From Rhodocollybia butyracea (taxonomy: Eukaryota > Basidiomycota > Agaricomycetes > Agaricales > Omphalotaceae): a DNA stretch of 64,000 bases. Below, piece by piece: positions 21,912 through 32,374 of this stretch. The position numbers and the translations under genes were made by a program. Where the stretch lies: positions 31,967 through 95,966 of the forward strand of contig JADNRY010000235.1 in the NCBI GenBank assembly GCA_015501585.1. The letters run 5' to 3'. Each line of letters begins with the position of its first letter. Position 1 is the stretch's first letter. Under the pieces are notes generated by a model. It made no database searches. It had not been told where the DNA came from and saw nothing but the letters and a program-made list of their open reading frames with translations.

Positions 21912-23460
21912 CTAGGATAGACCAGCATCTGAGAGCATCTCATGTGCCAGCCTCAAACGTTTGCCTACCATATTATCTGTGAATTTGAGATGATTTGGCT
22001 GACAATCGTCCCCAAGATTGACCTGGCGAAATTCCAAAATGTGTCGCAGATGCCACAATAAGTGAACCCCACAATCGTACCCGTTAGGCTGGAAATGAAC
22101 CTGAGAATTGATGAATGCGGGCAGAAATTATGATGCAAGTCTAAGACAAACCTCAAAGTGGGGATTGAATATCCACCCACAGTCCACATTATTTTTGAGG
22201 TTGATGTCTTGGCCTCGAATACTACCTAAGACTTCTGTAACCCATAATAAAAGCTAATGGTTCACTTGAACGTTTGAGAGTAGTAGTATGAATGGAATGA
22301 AAACGTACCATCATCAACTTAGCGTTCTTCCTAAGGAGCGGTGGTTTTTTTTGATTGTTAACACATGTAGGCTTCCAACTGTCATAGATATCGATTCTCT
22401 GGTCAAGGAAATCGATACGCGCAGAGTACCAATGGTGCTTATCGTTGATAGGAATGAAGACACTATCCCAGTCCCTGAGCTCCTGCAATAGCTACAGAAA
22501 ACACTGAGAGTTCATACAAACACCTGGGACAAAAAGCACTTACTATGGCTTTACAACACCACTTAGAGATCATTTCCTCGTCCGTTTGTGTCAGGATTCC
22601 ATCCTCCGGGGGAACAAAGTCATTTGACATAAAAAGGCACTTAGAAGCAAAAAATGAGGAGAGCCCAAGAGTAGTGCCAGATTCAGTGCACCACTTGCCG
22701 ACAAAATAGTTGACAACTTCGTCATTGATCCAACAGTTAACGCCAAGCGTCCAAAAGTCGGAGAGCTGAACGTGGCTAAACTTGGAGGTGATTATTTCAG
22801 GGCTGTAGGATGACTAGGACGATTGAGACGAGGGATGAGAGAAACAGCATGTCGCATACCGAGACCAGCAAAACTCTTAGCCTGGCCTCTGCCTCCTCCG
22901 GATATTCATCGAGGCCTTTCCACAAAGCATTTTCTATGGCTATCCTTTTCCTACTAATACACCCATGCAGAGTCTTCAAATTACAAAGGGCGCATAGAGC
23001 AGTGTTATCAGAAGGGATGGTGTGGTGGTACTTTAGGCGACGATTAAGGGAGGCCTCAACGCGGGTCGCCGTGGCAAGAATCCTGACGGTTTCGTGTAGT
23101 TGGGTCATTTGAAACGTTGAGTCTGGGTAGAATCGACTATTGGATGCAGACGGTATTGTAAAAGTCGAGTTGACAAGAGCATCGAGTTGGTCAATAGTTG
23201 TCAGATTGAAGAGTTGCTGAAGGGAGAGAGATGGAAAAAAAGCCTTGCAGTCTTTTATGATATTGACTATATCTCGAAGGACTGGTAGTGTACAACTTCA
23301 ACTGGGTCCAAACGGTTCGAAGTTGGCAGGCAGACAATTTTTGTGAGATTTCGCGAGTCGGGAAAATGAAGGCAAATTTTGATACATTGTTCTATTTGCT
23401 TTCAGGTTTGAGCGCTGAGGAGGAAACTCTGAGAACTCACCTTGTGGTAGATACAGACAT
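21912..23460 (-). CDS. Ulp1-like C48 cysteine protease
   Basis: Predicted SUMO/ubiquitin-like-protein protease of the Ulp1 type. The catalytic set is all present on the minus strand: His in DKHHWYSARIDF (codon 22432-22434), Asp in RIDIYDSW (22381-22383), and the Gln and Cys of FQPNGYDCGVHLLWHL (Cys codon 22071-22073). Upstream, INDEVVNYFVGKWC and FVPPEDGILTQTDEEMI form the usual N-terminal half of the domain. Before that is a helical region with RILATATRVEASLNRRLKYH. Short introns are evident (for example before ELRDWDSVFIP). The gene ends at a TAG at 21912 and the likely ATG is at 23460. One or two junctions (near 22300 and 22795) do not close cleanly by eye, so a small lesion is possible. 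It lies next to the FunK1 gene on the same strand. Substrates are unknown. Confidence 0.72.
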
Positions 23461-23862
23461 TGCTTAAAATGACTCATCTAGCGGTGCCGGAATTTTGCCG
23501 GAAAATGAATGTGAATTGTAAATTGTAAATTGTAAATCGTAAATCGAGAGGTCATCTTCCAACACAGATATCTCACAATGGTCTGGATAGTATCATCTAA
23601 GTCCTTTGTTTAAGCTGCAGAATATATAGTACTAGGACACGAATCCAAAATATCAGAGAAAAAGTAGAACTAGATGATATAACTGTTGTCTCTCCGATTT
23701 ATTGAACAGAAAATGCAAACAATTAAAATGAAGGAGTTTCAAAAACGAAGGCAAAAGAGAAGCGCAAGTGGTAGGAGATGTAGATAATCTCCAGAATGAT
23801 AAAGCGGGAGGCTGAAATCACAGTAAGCATCGACACCACTGATCATTCCCCACTATCCTTCT
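23461..23862. other. Intergenic, with a short AATTGTA repeat
   Basis: Separates the Ulp1-like gene from the FunK1 stop codon. It includes a run of AATTGTA-type heptamers at 23513-23546 and otherwise no coding signal. Confidence 0.5.
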
Positions 23863-25146
23863 TCATCCACCCAAATCATTATTATCCCCAGGGATCTGGG
23901 CTTCACCAAAGGCAGGAGCAAGCATCTGGTACTCCCCCTTGCGTGCAGCGCAACCACTAGCTTCCTTGGAGTCTTCCTTGGAGTCAATGTCATAGTACTC
24001 TGTTCTGGTGGTAACAAACTGCTCATATTCTGCACCGATCTTCAACTTCTTGCATATAACCTCGGTACTCTGAAACTGGGTAGCCATCTCCTGCTCAGCC
24101 CAGTCAGGAGAAGTCGCCCTCCATGACTCATCCCTCAAAGCGTTGCTAAAGCAAGTAATCATATATTCATGGCTTTCCAAATTTCGCTCGGCAGTGAGGA
24201 GCTTGGGACTGAACATGATGTTTAAGTCTTCCGGGGGGCAATATAGGACACAAACAGCAATGACTATTTCATTTATGAGTTTCTGGAAATGCAGTGTGTT
24301 CCAGCCCCAAAGAATGCGTCCGGGGCCGATGGTGTCTCTCTTGCCGGTAGCTCCTTCTCTGAAGGCATTGAGAGCCCCAGTCCACGAGAACTTATTGTTT
24401 TGGTAGGCCCGCATGTGAATCAAAGTCAAGGGAGTGGATGCATAGCGGTTGGCCATGAACAACATGACATAAAAGAACGACTCGAGGTCATCACGAACTT
24501 GGTGGGGGGAATCTGGGTCCTCTAAAAGTTTAATGGACATGAATTGCCATGTGCCCTGACAGGATATTGAGGATCTTCAAACAGAGGGAGAAGAAGGGTA
24601 ACTCACAGTTCTTTCCGTTGTTCTCGCCGCCGGGGGTATCCCAGTGACTTTTATCGAACGTTCCCAGTCAATAAGGTACCCGCGACTTTTGAAGAAGATG
24701 ATGTTCCCGGAGGAAATATCTCTGTGGAGCACACCCGCTTTGCGGTATGCTTCATAATGAGCTATAGTCATTATTTAACACATATGTTCTAAGATAGGGG
24801 GTGGTTCACTGTACCTTGGAGTGCATCAGAAATAATCTGCGCAAACTGATGCGTTGATATACACTTGGTGAGTGGCTCCCCGACAACGTCAAGCACTAGA
24901 CAGAAGTGGACAAGTTTGATTCCGAGAACTTCGGTCTGCTGAAAACGGCCAGCTATGTCTTCTCCTGCCAGGGCATGAGGGACATGAGAAACCCCTTTGC
25001 ACTCCAGAGCCTTGTAGGTTTCGTATTTGGAGTCATATTTCCAATTCCTCCAGAAGTCTTTCAGAAGCATGAGGTGCCGGTTCTCATGGTCAAATGCTAC
25101 AAAGCAGTGTGTGCCTTGTCCTACGGGGTACAAGTGTGTGGTAGTG
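23863..25146 (-). pseudogene. FunK1 protein kinase, C-terminal part (gene split by LTR)
   Basis: Kinase half of a FunK1-family protein, a fungal kinase family expanded in Agaricomycetes. On the minus strand the exons give MLLKDFWRNW near the N-lobe, HRDISSGNIIFF (catalytic loop, about 24712-24735), YLIDWE in the place of DFG, and then TERTGTWQFMS and DDLESFFYVMLF (C-lobe). The stop is at 23863. One intron lies around 24775-24790 and another near 24545-24605. The upstream end at 25146 is not a start codon: it is the junction with an inserted LTR. Across the insertion the frame continues into the N-terminal part at 31028. The catalytic residues look intact, but the gene cannot be expressed as one unit unless the roughly 5.9-kb insertion were spliced out. 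Confidence 0.82.
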
Positions 25147-25299
25147 TGTTATGACCCGGATCTAAATCCTATACACCCAATCTTTTTTCTTCTGTAACCA
25201 ACTATGAACACTATCATTAATACTTCTACTTATCATTTTACATTCATTAGTTATTCAACACCATTTGGGTTAATGCTGCACACATTCTTCCAGAACACC

Positions 25300-25660
25300 A
25301 GAATGATCTTTAACAGTCACTGCACAGTCTGCACAGTCATGACATCATTCTAGCTCCACAACTATGATGTCATCTTGCTACTCCACAATCATGATGTCAT
25401 TCCATTGCTCCGCAGTTATGATATCACATCACTGCTCCACAGCTATGACATCATTGCATAGCCTCTTTACATCAATGACTCAATATCAGTCATTGCACAG
25501 CCAGATATCTGAGTCAACTACGGTTCCGCATACATGACTCAATATTAGTCATTGCACAGCATTACATAGTCAGACTGACTCATCCGCAGTATTTCCGCAG
25601 TTATGACTCAAATCTAGTCATTCCGCAGCATTTCCTAACTAGTACACATTGCACAGTATA
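25300..25660. promoter_or_regulatory. LTR upstream region with repeated bZIP-like motifs
   Basis: In about 350 bp before the LTR TATA box there are repeated CTCCACAACTATGATGTCAT-like units (ATGATGTCAT or TGACATCAT occurs about four times). These are followed by several ATGACTCAA/TAGTCAT pairs. TGACTCA is the classic Gcn4/AP-1 site. This looks like a dense array of transcription-factor sites; binding is inferred from sequence only. Confidence 0.45.
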
Positions 25661-26005
25661 TAAGTAGTCTAGATTTACCAATGTACGTTAGACGTATTAT
25701 TTTTCTTAAATCCAAACCCCCACTTGTTTGCTGTTATCACTTGTGTGAATCACCAGACCAACTCATTGTATCTTGTTGAGCTATCTCCAAGCTACAATAC
25801 ACATTTATACATCTTGTTGAGCTAACTCCAAGTTGTATCCACTAATATTCACCTGTTGAGCTATCTCCTAGTGAATACTTCTTTAATTGCCACTTGTTGA
25901 GCTATCTCCGAGTTGCAACTTCCTATTACTTGTTGCATCAGGAAAATACCCCCTTTACTCAAGGAGAGTTGAGCCAACCTGGATGACCCTTCAGCCAGCC
26001 TGAGG

Positions 26006-26043
26006 GCTGTATGGCCCCCAATGGTCATTGGGGGCCATACAGC
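26006..26043. repeat. 38-bp palindrome (18-bp perfect arms)
   Basis: GCTGTATGGCCCCCAATG, a 2-nt spacer GT, then the exact reverse complement. It sits in the left subterminal part of CATCAGG element 3. It could form a strong hairpin or bind a dimeric protein. Confidence 0.85.
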
Positions 26044-26339
26044 ACTCAATGCAAGGTTGATCTATTTCAATCCACTGAAGCCAACTTCAAACCAACTTCA
26101 AACCAGCTTCAAGCCAACTTCAAGCCAACTTGGGTAACTTGAGCAACTTCAAGGCAACTCAAGTCAGTCTCAAGTCAGCCTGAACTCAGCTAGAGTAGTC
26201 CCAAGTCAATCTCAAGCCACCTGTGAGTAGGCAACATATTACTTCAAGAACATTCAAGTCACAACAACTAAGTGTTCAAATGATGTAATTTGTATACAAA
26301 CAAAGTACAAAATAAATGATAATAACATAAGATAATAGC

Positions 26340-27570
26340 AAAGTTTAGCGTGAGTACAGCAATAGTAAGGGGGTACCTAGGGAATCTAAATGAGCCCTAT
26401 AACAAAGAAATGGAATGAAAACTGAGGGAATATGGCAAAAACAGGAAAAACCACCTAAATGAGACTGACCAGGGGAGATGACCAAGATGGAAAGTGACCA
26501 AGAAGTGAGTGGAGGAGCATGGAGAGGGTCCTAAGTGAGCATGGAGAGGGTCCTAAGTGAATGTGAACGGGCCCTACCTCGGAAAAATTGAGTGAAAATT
26601 GAAGGAGTTATGGCAAAAACATTGAAAATCACCTATATGATGAGAGAGTGATGGAAAAAGTTGGGAATTGCTCTAGCGTGAGTACAGCGACAGTGAGGGG
26701 GTACCTAGGGGATCTAAACGAGCCCTGGATGAAAGAAATTGAATGAGAACTGAGGGAAATATGGCAAAAACAGCGAAAATCACCTAAGTGAGACTGACCA
26801 GGGGGAGATGACCAAGATGAAAGGTGATCAAGAAGTGAGTAGAGGAGCATGGAGAGGGTCCTACGCGAATGTGAACGGGCCCTACCTCGGAAAAATTGAG
26901 TGAAAATTGAAGGAGTTATGGCAAAAACATTGAAAATCACCTATATGACGAGAGAGTGATGGAAAAAGTTGGGAATTGCTCTAGCGTGAGTAAGGCGATA
27001 GTGAGGGGGTACCTAGGGGATCTAAACGAGCCCTGGACGAAAGAAATCGAATGGAAACTGATGGAAATATGGCAAATACAGCGAAAATCACCTAAGTGAG
27101 ACTGACCAGGGGGAGATGAACAAGATGGAAAGTGACCAGAACGTGAGTGAAGGAGCATGGAGAGGGTCCTAAGCGAATGTGAACGGGCCCTACCTCGGAA
27201 AAATTGAGTGAAAATTGAAGGAGTTATGGCAAAAACATTGAAAATCACCTATATGATGAGAGAGAGATGGAAAAAGTTGGGAATTGCTCTGGCGTGAGTA
27301 GGGCGATAGTGAGGGGGTACCTAGGGGATCTAAACGAGCCCTGGACAAAAGAAATTGAATAAGAACTGATGGAATTATGGCAAAAACAGCGAAAATCACC
27401 TAAGTGAGACTGACCTGAGGACAGTAACCATGATGGGGAGCTATTCAAACAATATTGAAGCGGTGGGGAGAGGGTCCCTAGGGGATCTAAACGAGCTCTA
27501 CATTGAAGAAATTGAGTGAAAACTGAAGGAGATATGACAAGAACACCAAAACTCACCTAAGTGGGACAGA
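26340..27570. repeat. Left array, four copies of an approximately 308-bp unit
   Basis: Marker GGGGGTACCTAGGG recurs at about 26370, 26697, 27005 and 27313. Each unit is itself two diverged halves of about 153 bp, both built around TAGGTGATTTTC..TGTTTTTGCCATA (seen here as the reverse complement). Long open frames in the array follow the repeat period and are not taken as genes. Confidence 0.88.
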
Positions 27571-28059
27571 CAGTATGGGGAGTTGCTGAGACAAGATTAA
27601 AGAGGCAGAGAGGAACAGTAAGAAGGAGTAAAAATGCAACGCTCTATCATGACCAGTTCCAAAGAACCTCGAGAAAGGTGGCAGCTGCCTGTAACTGTGC
27701 TATCTTAACCATGTCCAAGCTCGGCCTCTCGAGAAAGACAGTTACAGTGAGAAAATAAACAAAACAAATGGGTAATAAAGAAAGACTAATGGTGGATAGA
27801 TTTGTTGGCAACACAGCAGGGAATCCCAGAGACGATGGTGAAGGAGCGAGAACATGCGAGCTGAATGATTTGTCATAAGTTAACACATGACCATCAGACG
27901 TAGGCATTTTTTTTGTCTTCTTACTATATCTCCTGCAGTTTTCATGCAATTTCTTCAAAGTAGGGCTCACTCACATTGCCTAAAGACATTCTCTATGCTG
28001 CTTTGATCTCATATGATCAGTTCCCCATGTTGTTCAGCACTCCTCAGTTCATTCTCACT

Positions 28060-30060
28060 TAAGTGATTTTCGCTGTTTTTGCCATATTTCCATCAGTTTC
28101 CATTCGATTTCTTTTGTCCAGGGCTCGTTTAGATCCCCTAGGTACCCCCTCACTATCGCCTTACTCACGCTAGAGCAATTCCCAACTTTTTCCATCTCTC
28201 TCTCATCATATAGGTGATTTTCAATGTTTTTGCCATAACTCCTTCAATTTTCACTCAATTTTTCCGAGGTAGGGCCCGTTCACATTCGCGTAGGACCCTC
28301 TCCATGCTCCTCTACTCACTTCTTGATCACCTTTCATCTTGGTCATCTCCCCCTGGTCAGTCTCACTTAGGTGATTTTCGCTGTTTTTGCCATATTTCCA
28401 TCAGTTTCCATTCGATTTCTTTCGTCCAGGGCTCGTTTAGATCCCCTAGGTACCCCCTCACTATCGCCTTACTCACGCTAGAGCAATTCCCAACTTTTTC
28501 CATCACTCTCTCATCATATAGGTGATTTTCGCCATATTTCCATCAGTTTCCATTCGATTTCTTTCGTCCAGGGCTCGTTTAGATCCCCTAGGTACCCCCT
28601 CACTATCGCCTTACTCACGCTAGAGCAATTCCCAACTTTTTCCATCACTCTCTCATCATATAGGTGATTTTCAATGTTTTTGCCATAACTCCTTCAATTT
28701 TCACTCAATTTTTCCGAGGTAGGCCCGTTCACATTCGCTTAGGACCCTCTCCATGCTCCTCTACTCACTTCTTGGTCACCTTCCATCTTGGTCATCTCCC
28801 CTGGTCAGTCTCACTTAGGTGATTTTCGCTGTTTTTGCCATAATTCCATCAGTTCTTATTCAATTTCTTTCGTCCAGGGCTCGTTTAGATCCCCTAGGTA
28901 CCCCCTCACTATCGCCTTACTCACGCTAGAGCAATTCCCAACTTTTTCCATCTCTCTCTCGTCATATAGGTGATTTTCAATGTTTTTGCCATAACTCCTT
29001 CAATTTTCATTCAATTTTTCCGAGGTAGGGCCCATTCACATTCGCTTAGGACCCTCTCCATGCTCCTCTACCCACTTCCTGGTCACTTTCCATCTTGGTC
29101 ATCTCCCCTGGTCAGTCTCACTTAGGTGATTTTCGCTGTATTTGCCATATTTCCATCAGTTTCCATTCGATTTCTTTCGTCCAGGGCTCGTTTAGATCCC
29201 CTAGGTACCCTCTCACTATCGCCTTACTCACGCTAGAGCAATTCCCAACTTTTTCCATCACTCTCTCATCATATAGGTGATTTTCAATGTTTTTGCCATA
29301 ACTCCTTCAATTTTCACTCAATTTTTCCGAGGTAGGGCCCGTTCACATTCGCTTAGGGCCCGCTCCATGCTCCTCCACTCACTTCCTGGTCACTTTCCAT
29401 CTTGTTCATCTCCCCCTGGTCAGTCTCACTTAGGTGACTTTCGCTGTTTTTGCCATATTTCCATCAGTTCTTATTCAATTTCTTTTGTCCAGGGCTCGTT
29501 TAGATCCCCTAGGTACCCCCTCACTATCGCCTTACTCACGCTAGAGCAATTCCCAACTTTTTCCATCACTCTCTCGTCATATATGTGATTTTCAATGTTT
29601 TTGCCATAACTCCTTCAATTTTCACTCAATTTTTCCGAGGTAGGGCCCGTTCACATTCGCTTAGGACCCTCTCCATGCTCCTCTACTCACTTCTTGATCA
29701 CCTTTCATCTTGGTCATCTCCCCCTGGTCAGTCTCACTTAGGTGATTTTCGCTGTCTTTGCCATATTTCCCTCAGTTCTCATTCAATTTCTTTCGTCCAG
29801 GGCTCGTTTAGATCCCCTAGGTACCCCCTCACTATCGCCTTACTCACGCTAGAGCAATTCCAAACTTTTTCCATCACTCTCTCATCATATAGGTGATTTT
29901 CAATGTTTTTGCCATAACTCCTTCAATTTTCATTCAATTTTTCCGAGGTAGGGCCCATTCACATTCGCTTAGGACCATCTCTATGCTCCTCTACTCACTT
30001 CCTGGTCACTTTCCATCTGGGTCATCTCCCCCTGGTCAGTCTCACTTAGGTGATTTTTGA
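28060..30060. repeat. Right array, about seven copies of the same unit inverted
   Basis: Marker GGTACCCCCTCACTATCGCC (or a close variant) recurs near 28140, 28449, 28590, 28898, 29204, 29513 and 29819. Spacing is about 306-309 bp except for one 141-bp step, where half a unit is missing. The orientation is opposite to the left array, so the two arrays can pair over more than 1 kb. Confidence 0.88.
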
Positions 30061-31027
30061 TGTTTTTGCCATCTCTCCCTTGGTTTTCTCTCATTTTAAA
30101 TGTAGGGCACATTCACAGTCTCTAGGGAGCCTCTCTATGTTCCTTTATTCACTTCCTGTCTTTGCACTTTCCTACCCTGGTCCCATCCCACACTACCCCC
30201 AGTTGTATAGAATTTGTCTAGATACCTAATGACCTCTGTCTACACAATTGATCTTTTTTAAACCTAAACCTCATTCAAGTTCAACTTAAATAGCAACTTT
30301 GGGCATTACTACTCTACAGTTGAACTCAGTACATGCCTTATACCAGGTTAAGCTCAAGTTGACTTCAGTTAATCTCAAGTTAACCTCAAGTTGACAAATC
30401 TACTGAGGTTGACCCTGGTTGATCTCAAGCTAACAAATCTACTCAAGTTGACCCAGGTTAGCCTCAAGTTGGCAAATCTACTCAAGTTGGCCCAGGTCAA
30501 CCTCAAGTTGACAAATATACTCAAGTTGGCCCATGTCAACCTCAAGTTGACAAATATACTCAGGTTGGCCTCAAGTTGGCAAATATACTGAAGTTGGCCT
30601 CAAGTTGGCTCAAGTTGGCTTGAGTCTATTAGCCTTTTCCTGATGTGAGCTATCTCCGAGTATTAGACATCACACTCACTATTACTTGTTGAGCTATCTC
30701 CGAGTATTAGACACCATACTCACTACTACTTGTCGAGCCATCTCCGAGTATTAGTTCTGATTCATATTACTGCTTGTTGAGCCATCTCCGAGGGTAATCT
30801 TATTATTATTTGTCGAGCTATCTCCAAATAATAACTTCTGTGAGTTTTGTATTACAAACTAGTTACTAACTTTACTTGAGCCTAGTTGTTTGAGTATATA
30901 TTTTTTGCCTAGCGGTTTCAACAAACGGAAAGGCTTGCTCTATAATCTCATTAATTTCTCTTATCATTTTTACTGCCGAGTTACGTACTGTGAAGGTTTG
31001 GACGAGACTATTGATCGAGTCATAACA

Positions 31028-32024
31028 TAGTGAAGGGTTGGTAGACATAGAGGGTACACAGGTTGACAACTACTCTATAAACCACATCCACCTCCCCGTA
31101 AAAGTGTTTATGCAAGGCTTTTAAGTTCGGATTCCCTCGCAAGCCTGCCATCAAGACCTGAGAGACTTCTTCGTAAATTGGATCGCAGGAAGAACAGGTT
31201 CCATGGTCACATCATGGCCACAATCAGCGGGGCTGCTGTGAGTCAGACGCCAAAGGAACTCGTGAAGGTAAGGCATGGTAGTATGATTAAATGGATCTGT
31301 GTACTGCGTGCCTGCGCGCGAATGGCAAAAAAGACGACACTGGTCTCCGAGTATAAAGAACAGGAATACACGGGTCCTTTGCTGCGCAGCCTGAATAGCA
31401 TTGAGATAGAGGGTAATTTGGCCACGGGTATCCTTAGCACTCTCAGGAAGAGTTTTGGCAGGAGGAAAAGGATCGTCGTGCTTTTTGACTTTGAACTCCC
31501 CAAAGAGTTCCACAGAGGCAGAGTTAGTCGTGGAATCCGGGTTGTATTTCGACGCCTCGTACAAGCCAATATCCGGCTTAATCGCAGACAAAGAAAAGTA
31601 TTTCGCCGAAAATGAGGAGGCGTCACAGTGATTAGATGTGTTAATAAGCACCCATTCCGGAGAAAGATAGTCTTTCATAGCTGTTATCTGCATAATATTA
31701 GATATCACAACGATTCCACGAAAAACAGTCGACATATGAACGGAGCATACTGCTGCATTTCCGCTTTCATCTGGGCAATATTCACCAGAGCGTCGTACTT
31801 TACCGCCGGCATACCTTCGGCCTCTGGTAACAAATCCAAGAAATTTCTCATATCTATTTTTTCATATTTATCCCTCATCTCCTTTTCTGCGACCCGGTGA
31901 GCTTGGTCAAGAACGTAGTGGCTCGACGTGGCGCATGCATTGTCGTTGCGCGATTGTGGATTGGAGTAGAAGCAGGCTCTGGCTCTGGCTCATGCAGACG
32001 TTTTCTCGGAGTTAGGGGAGGCAT
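31028..32024 (-). pseudogene. FunK1 protein kinase, N-terminal part (gene split by LTR)
   Basis: N-terminal half of the kinase gene at 23863. From an ATG near 32024 the exons give a basic Pro-rich start (MPPLTPRKRLHEPEPEP), then EMRDKYEKIDMRNFLDLLPE, then the FunK1 N-terminal landmarks ELFGEFKVKKHDDPFPPAK, KDTRGQITLYLNAIQAAQQR, CRLFCHSRAGTQ and HEFLWRLTHSSPAD. It continues through LRGNPNLKALHKHF to the LTR junction. If the LTR and one TAGTG are ignored, the frame reads straight into the C-terminal part. Two frame changes, near 31910 and near 31188, may be true lesions or missed introns. Expected role: protein phosphorylation; substrate unknown. Confidence 0.75.
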
Positions 32025-32374
32025 AGTGGGCATTCAGGTTCAAGTTGCGAAGGTCCTGACAGAATGTAAAAAAAGGGCTTAATATAACCATATAAAGAAA
32101 GTGTCCAGTTGGCAGACAAAAGTGAAGGGCAAGAAGGAGTTGTGGCTTGCGTTTACTACTGCTATAGTCCGAACGAGATCATCTACGATTGGTGGCGCTA
32201 GCGGCATTGACAATTGTTTCGATTGTCTCAAATATATACAGACAGATGACTTGAAACTCAGACAATGCATCGCCATACATAGCGCACGAGGTATTGCCAT
32301 CTGGCAAGCTCAGGTATCAAACCACTCAGAGGATCCTTAGCTATACATGATTAGAAAACCTAAAATGGAATGCA
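32025..32374. other. Intergenic between FunK1 and duplicated gene
   Basis: Open frames on both strands overlap here (plus 32101-32340, minus 32079-32300) without recognisable domains. Nothing can be supported. Confidence 0.3.

Larger units (their letters stand above)
25936..30645. mobile_element. CATCAGG element 3 (4.7 kb) carrying inverted satellite-like arrays
   Basis: Starts CATCAGGAAAATACCC and ends GCCTTTTCCTGATG, flanked by TG (25934-25935 and 30646-30647). Rejoining the flanks restores the repeated LTR motif TTGTTGAGC, which proves the insertion and a 2-bp duplication. The ends carry many copies of GCCAACTTCAAG-like words on the left and their inverted form CTCAAGTTGGC on the right. 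Inside, four 308-bp units face one way (26340-27570) and about seven face the other way (28060-30060). No transposase is present, so it is non-autonomous. Confidence 0.85.
25745..30835. repeat. Array of TTGTTGAGCTATCTCC units in the LTR (interrupted)
   Basis: The motif (C)TTGTTGAGCTATCTCC(A/G)AG recurs about nine times at 25-50 bp spacing after the TATA box: four to five copies before 25935 and five after 30646. Neighbouring spacers differ. The array continues across the nested element, which shows where that element landed. Confidence 0.8.
25147..31027. mobile_element. Solo LTR (about 1.17 kb) inserted in FunK1, itself interrupted
   Basis: Starts TGTTATGACCC and ends GTCATAACA, a 9-bp perfect inverted terminus. 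It is flanked by TAGTG on both sides (25142-25146 and 31028-31032), a clear 5-bp target duplication. After subtracting the nested element at 25936-30645 and its TG duplication, the LTR is about 1169 bp. It contains a TATATAAG box at about 25657-25664. It has no internal retroelement genes, so it is a solo LTR left by recombination, probably of a gypsy-type element. Confidence 0.88.

Noticed and set aside
25745..25935. CRISPR-like spacing of TTGTTGAGCTATCTCC repeats.
   Set aside because: Eukaryotic context, irregular spacers that are themselves related, and location inside an LTR.
26629..29896. About ten near-identical open frames of 61-103 codons in both arrays (MIFNVFAITPSIF and similar).
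   Set aside because: They repeat with the 308-bp array unit, lie in a non-coding element, have no domain and occur on opposite strands in the two arrays. They reflect repeat period, not genes.
30872..31069. A 65-codon minus frame between the LTR array and FunK1.
   Set aside because: It crosses the LTR end and the TAGTG junction, so it cannot be an original gene.
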